DNA from: Bacillota bacterium
GTDB lineage: Bacteria > Bacillota > Clostridia > Acetivibrionales > DTU013
Direction: 5' to 3'
DNA length: 25,370 nt
Assembly: GCA_023418915.1 (NCBI GenBank)
Contig: JAEZYU010000006.1
Location: 1 to 25,370 of the forward strand
The first letter of the stretch is position 1. Every line of letters begins with the position of its first letter. The notes beneath the pieces are model-generated. The model ran no database searches and was not told the DNA's origin. It worked only from the letters and a program-made list of their open reading frames with translations. The translations under genes were made by a program, and so were the position numbers. This document shows positions 8,802 to 18,045 of the stretch, in pieces.

Positions 8802-11669
8802 TCAATCCTCTCCAAGCTTGACAGCCTGGTCTATCTTGATTTTTGAAATAATCCTCCAGAGTGTCATGAACCCCATTGTGATCATGAGAGCGATGACTGC
8901 GTAGACTTTAATATAGTCTTCTCCATTGGAAGTTATCCTGAATGGAGGCACCTGATCCGCAGAACTGTACATGATCTGCAGCAGCGGTATGAACATATCT
9001 CCGGTCATCCCGCCGATGACAACGCCTAAAAGTATGGCAGCTCCGGACACAAGCAGCTGTTCACATGCAAGCATCCCGATCACCTTTGCCAGCGACATAC
9101 CCATGGCCCTTAGTATACCAAACTGCAGTATCCTGTTCTGTATGGATATTATCCAGTAAATCAGAAAGCCCAGCAGGCTGATTAGCATCGATGCGATAAA
9201 GCCAAGCGTCAGCATCCCGTTCATGCCCTGCAGCAAGGCATCGTTTTTCATCTTGACCAGTTCCTGGCCTGTATAATCAATATGAGCCAGCTGGATATCC
9301 TTTTTGACAATATCATCGTTTATCTGCTTGTCGGTGGCACCGTCAGCCCTCTTTATCCAGACCTCGTAAGGCTGAAGAGCCATCTTGTTCTGTATATACG
9401 AAAGGTTGGCTACGACAAGGCCTGGAGTATCTATCAGCCTCTTTACAGGATTGGGGTTGTAAGTCGGCCAGTAGTCGATAAAAGCATATATGGTACCTTC
9501 CAGATAGCTCTGGTCTCCCCATGTGATATAAATATTGTCTCCCTGCTCCAGCTTATACTTTTCCTTAAGGTTTGACGATACAAGAAATGCCGTCGGAGCT
9601 TCAGACATAAGGTTCAGGTATTCATACCAATGGTGCGGCAGAAGATCCGGCCTGAACCAGGCGACCTTTGCAAATTCATCCGGGGTTATTCCCATTACTC
9701 TTATGTCATTGATCCACTCTTTAGTCGTCTGAAGCGTACCGTCCTCTACATTGAGAACCTTGGTCACCACCTCGGTTCCTGAAAGTGTCGCAAAATCATT
9801 GAAATTCGGTTCGTAATAGCGGAAGGGCTCCGCACTCTGTGTTTCCTGCAAAGGAGATTGCGGCGGTCCGGCCGGAGTCGTCAGTTGATTGGTTTTCCAG
9901 ACGGCCTGCAGACGGACATCCGCACCTATCGAATATCTTATCTTGTCCTCCATGTTCTTATTGACTGTCCGCGCAGTATTTGCGTTAAACAAGCCTATCG
10001 AGATGGCAAGCACAAGAAACAGCATGAGGAATTGCTCCTGGCCCTTTGACCTGCCCACCTGTATCAGTGATATATACATGACAGGCGTCCATACCTTCCT
10101 GCCGAACCAGTATATAAATCGGATCAGATAGGGATAAAGCCTTATAAACAGAAGCCCTGCTCCCAGCACGAATATAGTGGATGTAAGGAACAGCAGCGGG
10201 TCTACCTGCAGCTCATTTGCTGATATACCGGTCGTCTCAAGGACCTTTTGCTGTTGCTGGTATCTGTATATGCCGTAGCCGGCGACAGCCAGCAGAATAA
10301 AGTCAAGAAAGAATCTCTTCCAGATGGCTGCTTTTTTGATGCGCGCCCTTTCCTGCTTGTGTCTTACTATGGATTTACGCGATACTGAAATGACCGGAGC
10401 AAGCATCGTTACCACAAGAAACATTACTGCACACAGCGAATAGCCATATACTTTAAGATTTAAAGAAACAGGCAGCGCTGTTCTTTGCACGAATTCAAGA
10501 AAACCATTTGAGGAGCCAAGAATACTGCATATGAACAAGCCCAGGAATGGACCTGTCAAAAATGCGGTTCCGGCGATTATTGTACTTTCAATAAGGTAAC
10601 TCAGGAATATCTGGCCTCTGCCGGCACCTCTGCTCTTTAGGACTGCGATTCCATTTTCGTCATGATCGACTATGAGCTGAGATACCATGAATATGTAAAA
10701 GGTCAGCATGATCAGTACAGGGACCGTAAGCACCCAAAGCATATTCTGCAGCTGTTTTGCCCTTTCATTGTATTGTGCCAGTATGTTATTAATGGGCATT
10801 CTGAATTCGATACTGACCCTGTACTTAGAGTACCAGTCTTCCTGTTCTTCGTACGTATGTGTTATGTGGGCTAAATTCTGCAGTGTGATTTCATGGTAGT
10901 CAAATGCACAGTTCCATTGCGCTTCTGTGATCGGACCCTTTCCATTTATGATGAATTCTTTTCTTAACAGACTGTAATCCATCATAAATTCCTTGTTGTG
11001 CTTGAACAGTCCGTGGAGCCAGAAGAGGTCATTGGCATCCTTCATAGTATATACGCCTACTACCTTTACCTTGCACAACTCCTCATATTCCTTCATAGGA
11101 TCGAGTATCGAATAGACCTTGCCAAGCAGCAGATCCTGAATTACCATGGCCTGCTGTGAAGCGATCACTTCAATGACTCCGTCGACAATCTCATTGGAAT
11201 ACATTCTTCCATTGGTTATCGTTATATGGTCTTCCAAGCCTGATAATGCACCCAGTCTGGCATACATCAATTTAGAACTGTAGTCGTATTTTTCCTCTTC
11301 TACCAGAGGGATGCTGATGTTTCCCAGCGTAACATGCTGTGATGCACTTAAGATTGGCAGATCGAACTCAGGAAGCCTTTTTGTCATGATCTCCCTGTCA
11401 AAGAAACGCTGAGTATTGATCCTGTCCTCAAGTTCGTTGTTATAATTCAGTACTGCCTTGACATAATACTGTCCCGGAAAATTACCGGTTTCCAGTTGGT
11501 AGTTTTCCATATCCTTTGTCAGCATCCTCTGCAGGATACCGTCAGTATATATCGGGATGCAGCTGACCAAAGCTGTAGCCATTATCGACCCCAAAAGCAG
11601 GCATATTATCAGCCAGGAGTTGCTGAACATTCTTCTGAGCACTATCTTCAGCAATTCTAGCGCCTCCAT
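8802..11669 (-). CDS. FtsX/MacB-family ABC transporter permease
   Basis: This 955-residue membrane protein has the layout of a double FtsX permease. One transmembrane segment (about 17-40) precedes a large extracytoplasmic region (about 41-310). A first membrane bundle follows (about 312-510, with LKSRGAGRGQIF typical of the FtsX loop), then a segment near 550-570, a second extracytoplasmic region (about 575-820) and a final bundle (about 830-945, with ILRAMGMSLAKV). Family members move substrates such as lipoproteins, peptides or antibiotics out of the membrane, or transmit mechanical signals. Here the adaptor gene upstream suggests export. The ATG at 11669 has only a weak purine stretch upstream (ACGGAA), so translation may be modest. 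The substrate is not predictable. Confidence 0.92.
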   Translation of the reverse strand: MEALELLKIVLRRMFSNSWLIICLLLGSIMATALVSCIPIYTDGILQRMLTKDMENYQLETGNFPGQYYVKAVLNYNNELEDRINTQRFFDREIMTKRLPEFDLPILSASQHVTLGNISIPLVEEEKYDYSSKLMYARLGALSGLEDHITITNGRMYSNEIVDGVIEVIASQQAMVIQDLLLGKVYSILDPMKEYEELCKVKVVGVYTMKDANDLFWLHGLFKHNKEFMMDYSLLRKEFIINGKGPITEAQWNCAFDYHEITLQNLAHITHTYEEQEDWYSKYRVSIEFRMPINNILAQYNERAKQLQNMLWVLTVPVLIMLTFYIFMVSQLIVDHDENGIAVLKSRGAGRGQIFLSYLIESTIIAGTAFLTGPFLGLFICSILGSSNGFLEFVQRTALPVSLNLKVYGYSLCAVMFLVVTMLAPVISVSRKSIVRHKQERARIKKAAIWKRFFLDFILLAVAGYGIYRYQQQQKVLETTGISANELQVDPLLFLTSTIFVLGAGLLFIRLYPYLIRFIYWFGRKVWTPVMYISLIQVGRSKGQEQFLMLFLVLAISIGLFNANTARTVNKNMEDKIRYSIGADVRLQAVWKTNQLTTPAGPPQSPLQETQSAEPFRYYEPNFNDFATLSGTEVVTKVLNVEDGTLQTTKEWINDIRVMGITPDEFAKVAWFRPDLLPHHWYEYLNLMSEAPTAFLVSSNLKEKYKLEQGDNIYITWGDQSYLEGTIYAFIDYWPTYNPNPVKRLIDTPGLVVANLSYIQNKMALQPYEVWIKRADGATDKQINDDIVKKDIQLAHIDYTGQELVKMKNDALLQGMNGMLTLGFIASMLISLLGFLIYWIISIQNRILQFGILRAMGMSLAKVIGMLACEQLLVSGAAILLGVVIGGMTGDMFIPLLQIMYSSADQVPPFRITSNGEDYIKVYAVIALMITMGFMTLWRIISKIKIDQAVKLGED

Positions 11670-11681
11670 TTCCGTATTTGC

Positions 11682-11704
11682 GGTGCCTGCTGCCGGCAGG
11701 CACC
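11682..11704 (-). promoter_or_regulatory. GC-rich hairpin between adaptor and permease genes
   Basis: A perfect 9-bp stem (11682-11690 with 11696-11704) around a 5-nt loop lies in the 44-bp gap between the two genes. No T-run follows, so it is more likely an RNA-stabilising or processing element, or a partial attenuator, than a full terminator. Confidence 0.65.
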
Positions 11705-11713
11705 ATCAAAGCC

Positions 11714-12757
11714 TTATTTTACTATCAAGAGTTCTCCTTCTTCCAGGCCTTTTACCACTTCTACCTCTGTGCTGTTTTGAATCCCTACTTCGATATCACG
11801 CTCTTCTCTGATATCGTCCCTCAATATATTTACAAATTTTCTATTTGCAAAATTGTTCACAAGCAGCTTTGGAATAACAATTACATTTTCCCGTTTTTCC
11901 AGTGTCAGGCTGATATTGCCTGACTGGCCGATCCTGATATCCTCGGGCAGGTCAAATACCTTGAGCTGCACCGACTGCCTCATCTGCTCGTCCGCATCTG
12001 CAGGTGCCTCCGAAGGTGTCATAGTAACCTCCGCCTCATACTCCTTATTTGATATCTCAACGACAGCCTTCATTCCAAACTTGAAGCTGCTGACCTTATC
12101 ATTCGAATACCTAAGCTGCAGCTGATTCGGGTCAGCTACCCTTATCACCGTCTGGTGAGCGTTTACATATTCGCCCTGCTTGATATTTGTGATATATACT
12201 ACAACGCCGTCTATCGGTGATACCAGCCTGGACTTCTCCAATTCAGTCTTCAGTCTTTCCAGCTTGATTTTATTGGCTTGAAGATCCAGTTCGGCCATTT
12301 CCAGCTCCATCCTGCTGCCGCCTACGATCTCATATCTGGCCTTTGCATCATCATACAGTATCTGCGACCGCTGCAATGCGAGCTCCTGCAGCTGTATTTC
12401 ATTAATGATGGCATCGGTCTCAAGCTCCGCCAGAAGATCACCTTTTTTGACTTCCTGCCCAAGGACCACATACATCTCTTTCAGCCTGTCTCCTTTTACG
12501 TAATAGAGATCCTTCTGACTGACAGAAACAAAATTTCCTGTGCATCTAATGATATTTTCAATGGTTCCCTTTTTGACCTCCACCGTATCATAAGTAATCT
12601 TGTCCGGTACTTTTATCGGGGGAGCGAGCACCTCCTCCTCTTTAGGGAAGAAGTAGCACCCTGAGAATGCAGCTGCCAATAAAGCTGCTATAAGAATAAC
12701 AGAGATTCCAAATGCTGTTGATCGAAAAATGGCGTGGTACTTTTTGTTAAGATACAA
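11714..12757 (-). CDS. HlyD/MacA-like membrane-fusion adaptor protein
   Basis: This protein of about 347 residues resembles the periplasmic adaptor family (RND/MacA/HlyD), which in Gram-positive bacteria works with MacB-type permeases. An N-terminal anchor (about residues 12-32) ends in FSGC, which may be a weak lipobox. A split lipoyl-like hairpin follows (VKKGTIENIIRC...GQEVKKGDLLAEL; later LVSPIDGVVVYI), divided by a helical coiled-coil (about 115-180). Beta-barrel and membrane-proximal domains finish the chain (VEVVKGLEEGELLIV at the end). I chose the TTG at 12757 because GAGGTG (12769-12764) sits six bases upstream; the frame extends to a GTG at 12811 with no good binding site. It is first gene of the export operon, divergent from the sensor kinase. 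Confidence 0.88.
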   Translation of the reverse strand: MYLNKKYHAIFRSTAFGISVILIAALLAAAFSGCYFFPKEEEVLAPPIKVPDKITYDTVEVKKGTIENIIRCTGNFVSVSQKDLYYVKGDRLKEMYVVLGQEVKKGDLLAELETDAIINEIQLQELALQRSQILYDDAKARYEIVGGSRMELEMAELDLQANKIKLERLKTELEKSRLVSPIDGVVVYITNIKQGEYVNAHQTVIRVADPNQLQLRYSNDKVSSFKFGMKAVVEISNKEYEAEVTMTPSEAPADADEQMRQSVQLKVFDLPEDIRIGQSGNISLTLEKRENVIVIPKLLVNNFANRKFVNILRDDIREERDIEVGIQNSTEVEVVKGLEEGELLIVK

Positions 12758-12763
12758 TGACAA

Positions 12764-12769
12764 CACCTC
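12764..12769 (-). promoter_or_regulatory. Ribosome binding site for a TTG start
   Basis: A minus-strand GAGGTG lies six bases before the TTG at 12757. It is the best support for a non-ATG start of the adaptor gene. Confidence 0.65.
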
Positions 12770-12943
12770 GCGTATTATGATCGGATATGCCGGTTCTATT
12801 AATTCTATCACTATAACTGCCGTACAGGTAGATGATATTTTTACGGTAAAGGTGTTTTTTTTTATGAGTTATTACATAAAAACCAAATAGAAAAGATATT
12901 CTTTTGTTTGCTTTTTTTCCTGTTATCTAATAAAATTAACTAA
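12770..12943. promoter_or_regulatory. Divergent promoter region, export operon and two-component system
   Basis: AT-rich DNA between two divergently transcribed units. On the plus strand TTGTTT (12904-12909) and TAATAA (12928-12933) are 18 bases apart and could serve the kinase gene. A minus-strand promoter for the adaptor must lie here too, but no pair of boxes stands out. The arrangement would suit an AraC-type regulator acting on both sides. Confidence 0.4.
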
Positions 12944-12948
12944 GAGGT
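12944..12948 (+). promoter_or_regulatory. Ribosome binding site deciding the sensor kinase start
   Basis: GAGGT lies seven bases before the ATG at 12956. The GTG at 12947 overlaps this site and is therefore not the start. Confidence 0.75.
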
Positions 12949-12955
12949 GTACATA

Positions 12956-14800
12956 ATGAAACTTTTGCCTGCCCATTACAGCAAAACGCCCCGCAAGACA
13001 CCCAATATCGGCCGGCTGTATATGAAAATGAAATCGCGCATCACGATCCTTTTTATACTCCTTGTGATGCTTCCTTCTGTTTTAACTGCCTCCGTCATTT
13101 ATCTGCAAACCCGCTCACTTATGGAAGAAAAGGCATATGAATCAACGCTGATAACGATAGCGAAAGAAAATGATTACATAGGCAATTGCCTCAAAGAACT
13201 GGAGCTGGCTGTAGATTCATATGTCAGTTCAATTGGTTTACAATATCTTCACTATCTGACAGTGCAGCCTGACAATTACAATGGCTCAATGGTTCTGGAA
13301 AGTATGACAGGCACTCACCTCTCAGCTGCCCAGCGAAAAGCATTGTCAGCAGTTTATGTCATAGACAGCGATGAAATAAAGGCTTCCTTCGGACCCGATG
13401 CAAAGATGGCAGCGATCAATTCTCCCTCTTCACAAAAATGGTTTCGGGATGCCCTCAACAGCAAAGATAAGGTTGTGATGCTGGGAACGATACAGCGCTT
13501 TTATGCAGAAGGGATCAACAAGATAGTGTTAAGTGCCGCAAAAGCAGTCGATTCAGGTTCAGATGACCAAATAAGTGCAGTGATGCTGTTCGATTTCAAC
13601 CACAGCCTTATCACCGATTTCCTTAAAGTTGAAAACAGCGGATTCGATACTGATCCGGCCGGCATAGGCTCAGAAAGAGTCATAATAGACAAGGATGGCT
13701 ACATATTATACAGCCGCGATGAAGGCAAGCTTACTGCAAAAGCGTCTGAACAGCTAATATCTGCAATCAGCGAAAAGGATGCGGACTTTTTGAAGATCCC
13801 CTATAACGGCGCTGATCATTTTATGACATACATCAGATATCCGGAATTGAACTGGACCTTCATAGACCTGGTTCCTGTATCTGATGTGACAGGGCAGCTC
13901 TGGCTCCGCAGTCCTTTCCTCACCATGGTCCTTGTAGCTTTTACTGCGATACTTCTTGTTTTTCTGGTAGTTTTACTAAGGCAGCTCCGGCCCATAAATG
14001 ACCTGACTGCTGTCATCTCCGATTATGAGAGCCATTTCTCGGGCAATGCGGTACATATGCCTTTGCTTCAGATAAAAAGCAATGATTCCGGGGTCAGCAG
14101 TACATCTGATATCGATCTGCTCATAAATAAAATCAGCAGGATAAAGCTGAGCCAAAAGGAAGCTGAACTCAATTCACTGCAGAATCAGATAAACCCGCAT
14201 TTTTTGTACAACACTTTAGAGTCCATCCGCGGAGCTGCGCTTTACCATGGCATACACGAGATCGCATCCATGTCCAAGTCATTGTCGCTGCTCTTCCGAT
14301 ATAGTATCAGCGAACGCGTGCTGGTATCCGTCAAGGAGGAGCTGCAGCACCTGGAAAACTATATTTCCATACAGAATTTCAGATTTGAAAATAAATTTGA
14401 GCTGCAGTACAGCATCCCTCCTGAGCTGTTGGATTACAAAATCCTAAAGCTCACACTGCAGCCGCTAATAGAGAATTCGATCAAGCATGGCCTGGAAATG
14501 AAGCTGGGCAAAGGCACGATTAAAATAGAGATTTTATCGCTGAACAGTAATATCAGAATTATCATATCAGACGACGGCCTTGGTATACCGTTGAAAAAAC
14601 TTGAGGAACTGAACCGATCGATCGCAAGCGATAAAAGCAGATATACAGGCGGAGGAGAGCGTTCAGGCACCGGTATTGGTGTTATGAATGTCAATTCCCG
14701 TATCAAGCTCTATTTCGGTGAGCAGTATGGATTGAAATTCAGAGAGGCTGCCGTCGGTACAACTGTTGAGATAACACTTCCTGCCGTAATGGAAAGCTAG
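12956..14800 (+). CDS. YesM-type sensor histidine kinase
   Basis: This 614-residue membrane kinase is of the YesM/LytS-like class (His_kinase domain plus HATPase_c). Transmembrane segments at about 27-47 and 319-342 enclose an extracellular sensor region of some 270 residues, probably Cache-like (it contains VIIDKDGYILYSRDEGK). The H-box reads QNQINPHFLYNTLESI, with the phosphorylated histidine at about 415. The ATP-binding part shows an N-box (LIENSIKHGL) and a G-box (DDGLGIP, later GTGIGVMNV). It would phosphorylate the regulator encoded 14 bases downstream. The ligand is unknown. The divergent export operon suggests sensing of a membrane stress or exported compound, although many YesM relatives sense sugars. 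Confidence 0.93.
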   Translation: MKLLPAHYSKTPRKTPNIGRLYMKMKSRITILFILLVMLPSVLTASVIYLQTRSLMEEKAYESTLITIAKENDYIGNCLKELELAVDSYVSSIGLQYLHYLTVQPDNYNGSMVLESMTGTHLSAAQRKALSAVYVIDSDEIKASFGPDAKMAAINSPSSQKWFRDALNSKDKVVMLGTIQRFYAEGINKIVLSAAKAVDSGSDDQISAVMLFDFNHSLITDFLKVENSGFDTDPAGIGSERVIIDKDGYILYSRDEGKLTAKASEQLISAISEKDADFLKIPYNGADHFMTYIRYPELNWTFIDLVPVSDVTGQLWLRSPFLTMVLVAFTAILLVFLVVLLRQLRPINDLTAVISDYESHFSGNAVHMPLLQIKSNDSGVSSTSDIDLLINKISRIKLSQKEAELNSLQNQINPHFLYNTLESIRGAALYHGIHEIASMSKSLSLLFRYSISERVLVSVKEELQHLENYISIQNFRFENKFELQYSIPPELLDYKILKLTLQPLIENSIKHGLEMKLGKGTIKIEILSLNSNIRIIISDDGLGIPLKKLEELNRSIASDKSRYTGGGERSGTGIGVMNVNSRIKLYFGEQYGLKFREAAVGTTVEITLPAVMES

Positions 14801-14813
14801 GGGGGCTTACGAT

Positions 14814-16409
14814 ATGTTAAAACTGGTTATAGCTGACGATGAAAAATGGGTCAGAACAGCAATCAGGTCGATTATACCGTTCGAGGATCTGGAGCTGGTC
14901 CTGACAAGCGAAGCATCGAACGGCATAGAGGCTCTTGAGCTGTGCCGTATGCATGAGCCGCATATACTGCTGACGGATATCATGATGCCCGGACTTAACG
15001 GCCTGGAGCTAATAAATGAGATCACACGTATCCTGCCGGATATCAAAATAATCATAATAAGCGGCTATAATGATTTTGAATATGCAAAGACTGCAATGAA
15101 ATACGGCGTTAAGGATTACCTTCTCAAACCTGTGGACGAAAAAGAGCTTATACAGGTGTTAGACAGAGTGAGAAATGAGCTGAATAGCAGTGAAAAAATG
15201 AAAATGGAGAAGCAAACAGAGCAGGAGCAATATAAAAAAGCGCTGCCTTTAATGTGTGAAACCTTTCTGAACAGGCTTATATCACCGAACAATATGACGG
15301 TGGACAAGATCAGAAGCGAAGCACTTATATATGGCATAGATCTCCTGTCAGGTTCATTTACGGTATGTGTGAGCGCACAGGACCAAAACAATCAGAGTGA
15401 CACAAGCCCGGAGGGTGACGAATACTGCAGCACTCTTGTAAGGCGTACGATGAAACATTACACCGGCGCCATGACATTTCCGCTCGAAAATGACAGGGCT
15501 ATTCTGGTGTCGATCATATGCGGAAAAACCGAGGATGATATCAAACATGCTCACCGCATCTGCAGGCGTATACTGCAAAAGAGGCAGGCCATGGATGTAT
15601 CTTTCGGCATAAGCAGCACTACACACACCCCATGCATGATACAGAAACTGTACCCCGAAGCTTCAGAGGCTCTTGACACAAGGTTCTGGCAAGGCTCCGG
15701 TACCTTTACCCGGTACACGAACGACTGTCTGTCCGGCGATCCGAAGCTGATGCTGCAGGAGGATATACTAAATAAGATCATTCTGAACATAAAGCTCTCA
15801 AATCTCCAGACCGCAGTATCCTATATAGAAAACATATCTGCTGTTCTTAAGCCGGAGCAGGAACCGAACTACAAGCCGGCTCTTGTGAAGGAGTTTTACT
15901 GGCAGTTCATCCAGTCAATCATAATCATGCTCAGCATTCAGCTCCCGTTCATCCGTCAGGAGACGGTCATATCAGGGAAGCATCCGTATGACAGGATAAG
16001 AGATACGATATTTTTCACAGATCTCGAAAATTATGTAAAGGAGCTGCTCCAGCATATTTATGATTTCTATCATGATAAGAACCCTGTGGACAACACCAAT
16101 CTGATTGAAAATGCAAAAAAAGTGATCGAAAGCAACTTTGCCGGAGACATCAGCTTAGAGCAGGTAGCCAGACACGTACACCTGAGTCCGGCTTATCTGA
16201 GCGAGCTGTTTAAAAAGCAGACAGGCATGAGCTTCATCGATTACAAGACTATCGTTAGGATAGAGAATGCAAAGAAGCTGCTGACAGCGCCCTCAGTGAC
16301 TATAAGCGAAGTCAGTTCGCAGGTTGGCTACACAGACCCCAAGTATTTCAGCAAGCTGTTTAAGAAAATCACCGGCAAAACGATCTACGAATTCAAAAAA
16401 GGTATTTAA
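14814..16409 (+). CDS. YesN-type response regulator with AraC DNA-binding domain
   Basis: A 531-residue regulator. The receiver domain (about 1-120) has the acidic pair Asp8-Asp9, phospho-acceptor Asp55 in LLTDIMMPG, and the conserved lysine in DYLLKPVDE. A long middle region (about 130-420) of the YesN type follows, then an AraC/XylS double helix-turn-helix (about 430-531), with SLEQVARHVHLSPAYLSELF and the second half TISEVSSQVGYTDPKYFSKLF. A GGGGG stretch precedes the ATG and the gene follows the kinase by 13 bases, so the two are co-transcribed. Likely targets are its own promoter region and the divergent export operon. It ends 13 bases from the convergent gpmI gene with no visible terminator. 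Confidence 0.94.
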   Translation: MLKLVIADDEKWVRTAIRSIIPFEDLELVLTSEASNGIEALELCRMHEPHILLTDIMMPGLNGLELINEITRILPDIKIIIISGYNDFEYAKTAMKYGVKDYLLKPVDEKELIQVLDRVRNELNSSEKMKMEKQTEQEQYKKALPLMCETFLNRLISPNNMTVDKIRSEALIYGIDLLSGSFTVCVSAQDQNNQSDTSPEGDEYCSTLVRRTMKHYTGAMTFPLENDRAILVSIICGKTEDDIKHAHRICRRILQKRQAMDVSFGISSTTHTPCMIQKLYPEASEALDTRFWQGSGTFTRYTNDCLSGDPKLMLQEDILNKIILNIKLSNLQTAVSYIENISAVLKPEQEPNYKPALVKEFYWQFIQSIIIMLSIQLPFIRQETVISGKHPYDRIRDTIFFTDLENYVKELLQHIYDFYHDKNPVDNTNLIENAKKVIESNFAGDISLEQVARHVHLSPAYLSELFKKQTGMSFIDYKTIVRIENAKKLLTAPSVTISEVSSQVGYTDPKYFSKLFKKITGKTIYEFKKGI

Positions 16410-16422
16410 AGGTGTGTCGCCC

Positions 16423-17955
16423 TTACCTTATCACCGATTCCCCTGTCATTTCTGCAGGCTTTTCTAGGCCCAGCAGCTCCAGCATCGTCGGAGCAAGATC
16501 TGCAAGACGGCCTTCCTTCAGCTTCCTGTCGCCAAGACCGATCCCTATCAGCGGTACCACATTGGTGGTATGTGCGGTGAACGGTCCGCCTGATTCATAA
16601 TCTATCATCTGCTCAGCATTTCCGTGGTCAGCAGTTATCAGCGCAATTCCGTCCTGCGCCTGTACGGCCTTTATTATCCTGCCCAGACAGCTGTCTATAG
16701 CTTCCACAGCCGACTTTGCAGCATCGAGAACACCGGTATGGCCTACCATATCGCAGTTAGCGAAATTCAAAACTATTACATCATATTGTCTGGAATCTAT
16801 CCTCTTCAAAACCTCTTCGGTGACCTCATATGCACTCATTTCAGGCTTAAGATCATATGTGGCAACCTTCGGAGACGGTATCAGAGCGCGGTCTTCTCCC
16901 TCATACATAGTTTCCACGCCTCCATTGAAGAAGAAAGTCACATGAGCATATTTTTCGGTCTCAGCTATCCTAAGCTGCTTGAGTCCATTGCGGCTTATAT
17001 ACTCTCCAAACGTATTCGTCAGGCTTTCAGGCTTGAATGCGACTGTCACATTCGGAAGGGTTTTATCATACTGCGTCATGCATACATAGTGAACCGGGAA
17101 GAAACCATTCGGTCTTTCGAATCCAGAAAACTCAGGATCTACAAATGCCCTGGTGATCTCTCTTGCCCTGTCGGGTCTGAAGTTGAAAAATATGATCGAG
17201 TCATTTTTCTCAATGACAGCCGCAGGCTTTCCATCCTTAACAATAATAGTAGGCTTGACGAACTCATCAAACTCATTGCGCATATAGGACTCCGCTACAG
17301 CCTCTGATGCGGACGCTGCCGTCAATCCTGATCCCAGCACCATAGCATCATAAGCCTGCTTTACTCTTTCCCATCGGTTGTCCCTGTCCATAGCATAATA
17401 TCTGCCCATAACACTGGCAATACTGCCGGTGCCGATTTCAACAAGTTTATCCTCAAGTTGCCTGACATAGTCCTTCGAACTGTCCGGCGGTACATCTCTT
17501 CCGTCGAAGAAGCAGTGTACAAATACATCCTTGAGTCCATGCTTCTTTGCCAACTCCACCAGCGCGTAAAGGTGTGTATTATGACTGTGAACGCCTCCAT
17601 CTGATAATAGTCCGTAAAGGTGCAGTTTTGAACCGTTCTTCTTGCAGTTTTCTATTGCATCGATAAACTCCTTCTTTTCAAAGAAGTCACCATCCTCGAT
17701 AGACTTTGTTATCCTGGTAAGCTCTTGATAGACTATCCTGCCGGCGCCTATATTGGTATGTCCGACCTCGGAGTTTCCCATCTGTCCTCTTGGCAGACCT
17801 ACATCCATACCGCTCGTACGGATGTAGGTATTTGGGTAATCCCTGAAAAAGCTGTCAAGATTGGGTTTGCCAGCAGCATTTATTGCATTGCCTTCGGTAC
17901 GATCGTTTATTCCGAACCCATCGAGTATGATCAACGTAACCAATTTATTTTTCAT
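16423..17955 (-). CDS. gpmI: 2,3-bisphosphoglycerate-independent phosphoglycerate mutase
   Basis: Interconverts 3-phosphoglycerate and 2-phosphoglycerate in cytosolic glycolysis, using two manganese ions. The 510 residues fit the usual length. Metal and catalytic motifs are intact: LDGFG with Asp12, MGNSEVGH with the phosphorylated Ser62, HCFFDGRDVPP, FNFRPDRAREI, NFANCDMVGHTG, and ITADHGNAEQM near the C terminus. The start is supported by AAGGAG upstream of the ATG at 17955. It is last gene in the gap - pgk/tpi - gpmI cluster; a strong hairpin (17977-18014) lies between it and the fusion gene, so its transcript may be processed or partly terminated there. No enolase gene follows. Confidence 0.98.
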   Translation of the reverse strand: MKNKLVTLIILDGFGINDRTEGNAINAAGKPNLDSFFRDYPNTYIRTSGMDVGLPRGQMGNSEVGHTNIGAGRIVYQELTRITKSIEDGDFFEKKEFIDAIENCKKNGSKLHLYGLLSDGGVHSHNTHLYALVELAKKHGLKDVFVHCFFDGRDVPPDSSKDYVRQLEDKLVEIGTGSIASVMGRYYAMDRDNRWERVKQAYDAMVLGSGLTAASASEAVAESYMRNEFDEFVKPTIIVKDGKPAAVIEKNDSIIFFNFRPDRAREITRAFVDPEFSGFERPNGFFPVHYVCMTQYDKTLPNVTVAFKPESLTNTFGEYISRNGLKQLRIAETEKYAHVTFFFNGGVETMYEGEDRALIPSPKVATYDLKPEMSAYEVTEEVLKRIDSRQYDVIVLNFANCDMVGHTGVLDAAKSAVEAIDSCLGRIIKAVQAQDGIALITADHGNAEQMIDYESGGPFTAHTTNVVPLIGIGLGDRKLKEGRLADLAPTMLELLGLEKPAEMTGESVIR

Positions 17956-17976
17956 CGTATAAGCTCCTTAATTTCG

Positions 17977-18014
17977 AAGGGGACATACCTCAGCAAAATT
18001 CGGTGTGTCCCCTT
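17977..18014 (-). repeat. GGGGACA palindrome between pgk/tpi and gpmI
   Basis: Two 13-nt arms (17977-17989 and 18002-18014) pair with one G-T wobble around a 12-nt loop. The arms start AAGGGGACA, recalling the GGGGAC ends of the palindrome at 6999-7060. No T-run follows on the minus strand, and the hairpin ends just before the gpmI ribosome binding site. It could be a REP-like insertion, an mRNA-stabilising element or a leaky terminator. Confidence 0.7.
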
Positions 18015-18045
18015 GCTTGTTTTTCAATCTTTTAATTCTTTACGC

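Noticed and set aside
16624..17307. 227-codon open frame opposite gpmI
   Set aside because: It lies fully inside the clearly real gpmI gene on the other strand, with no ribosome binding site or recognisable motifs.
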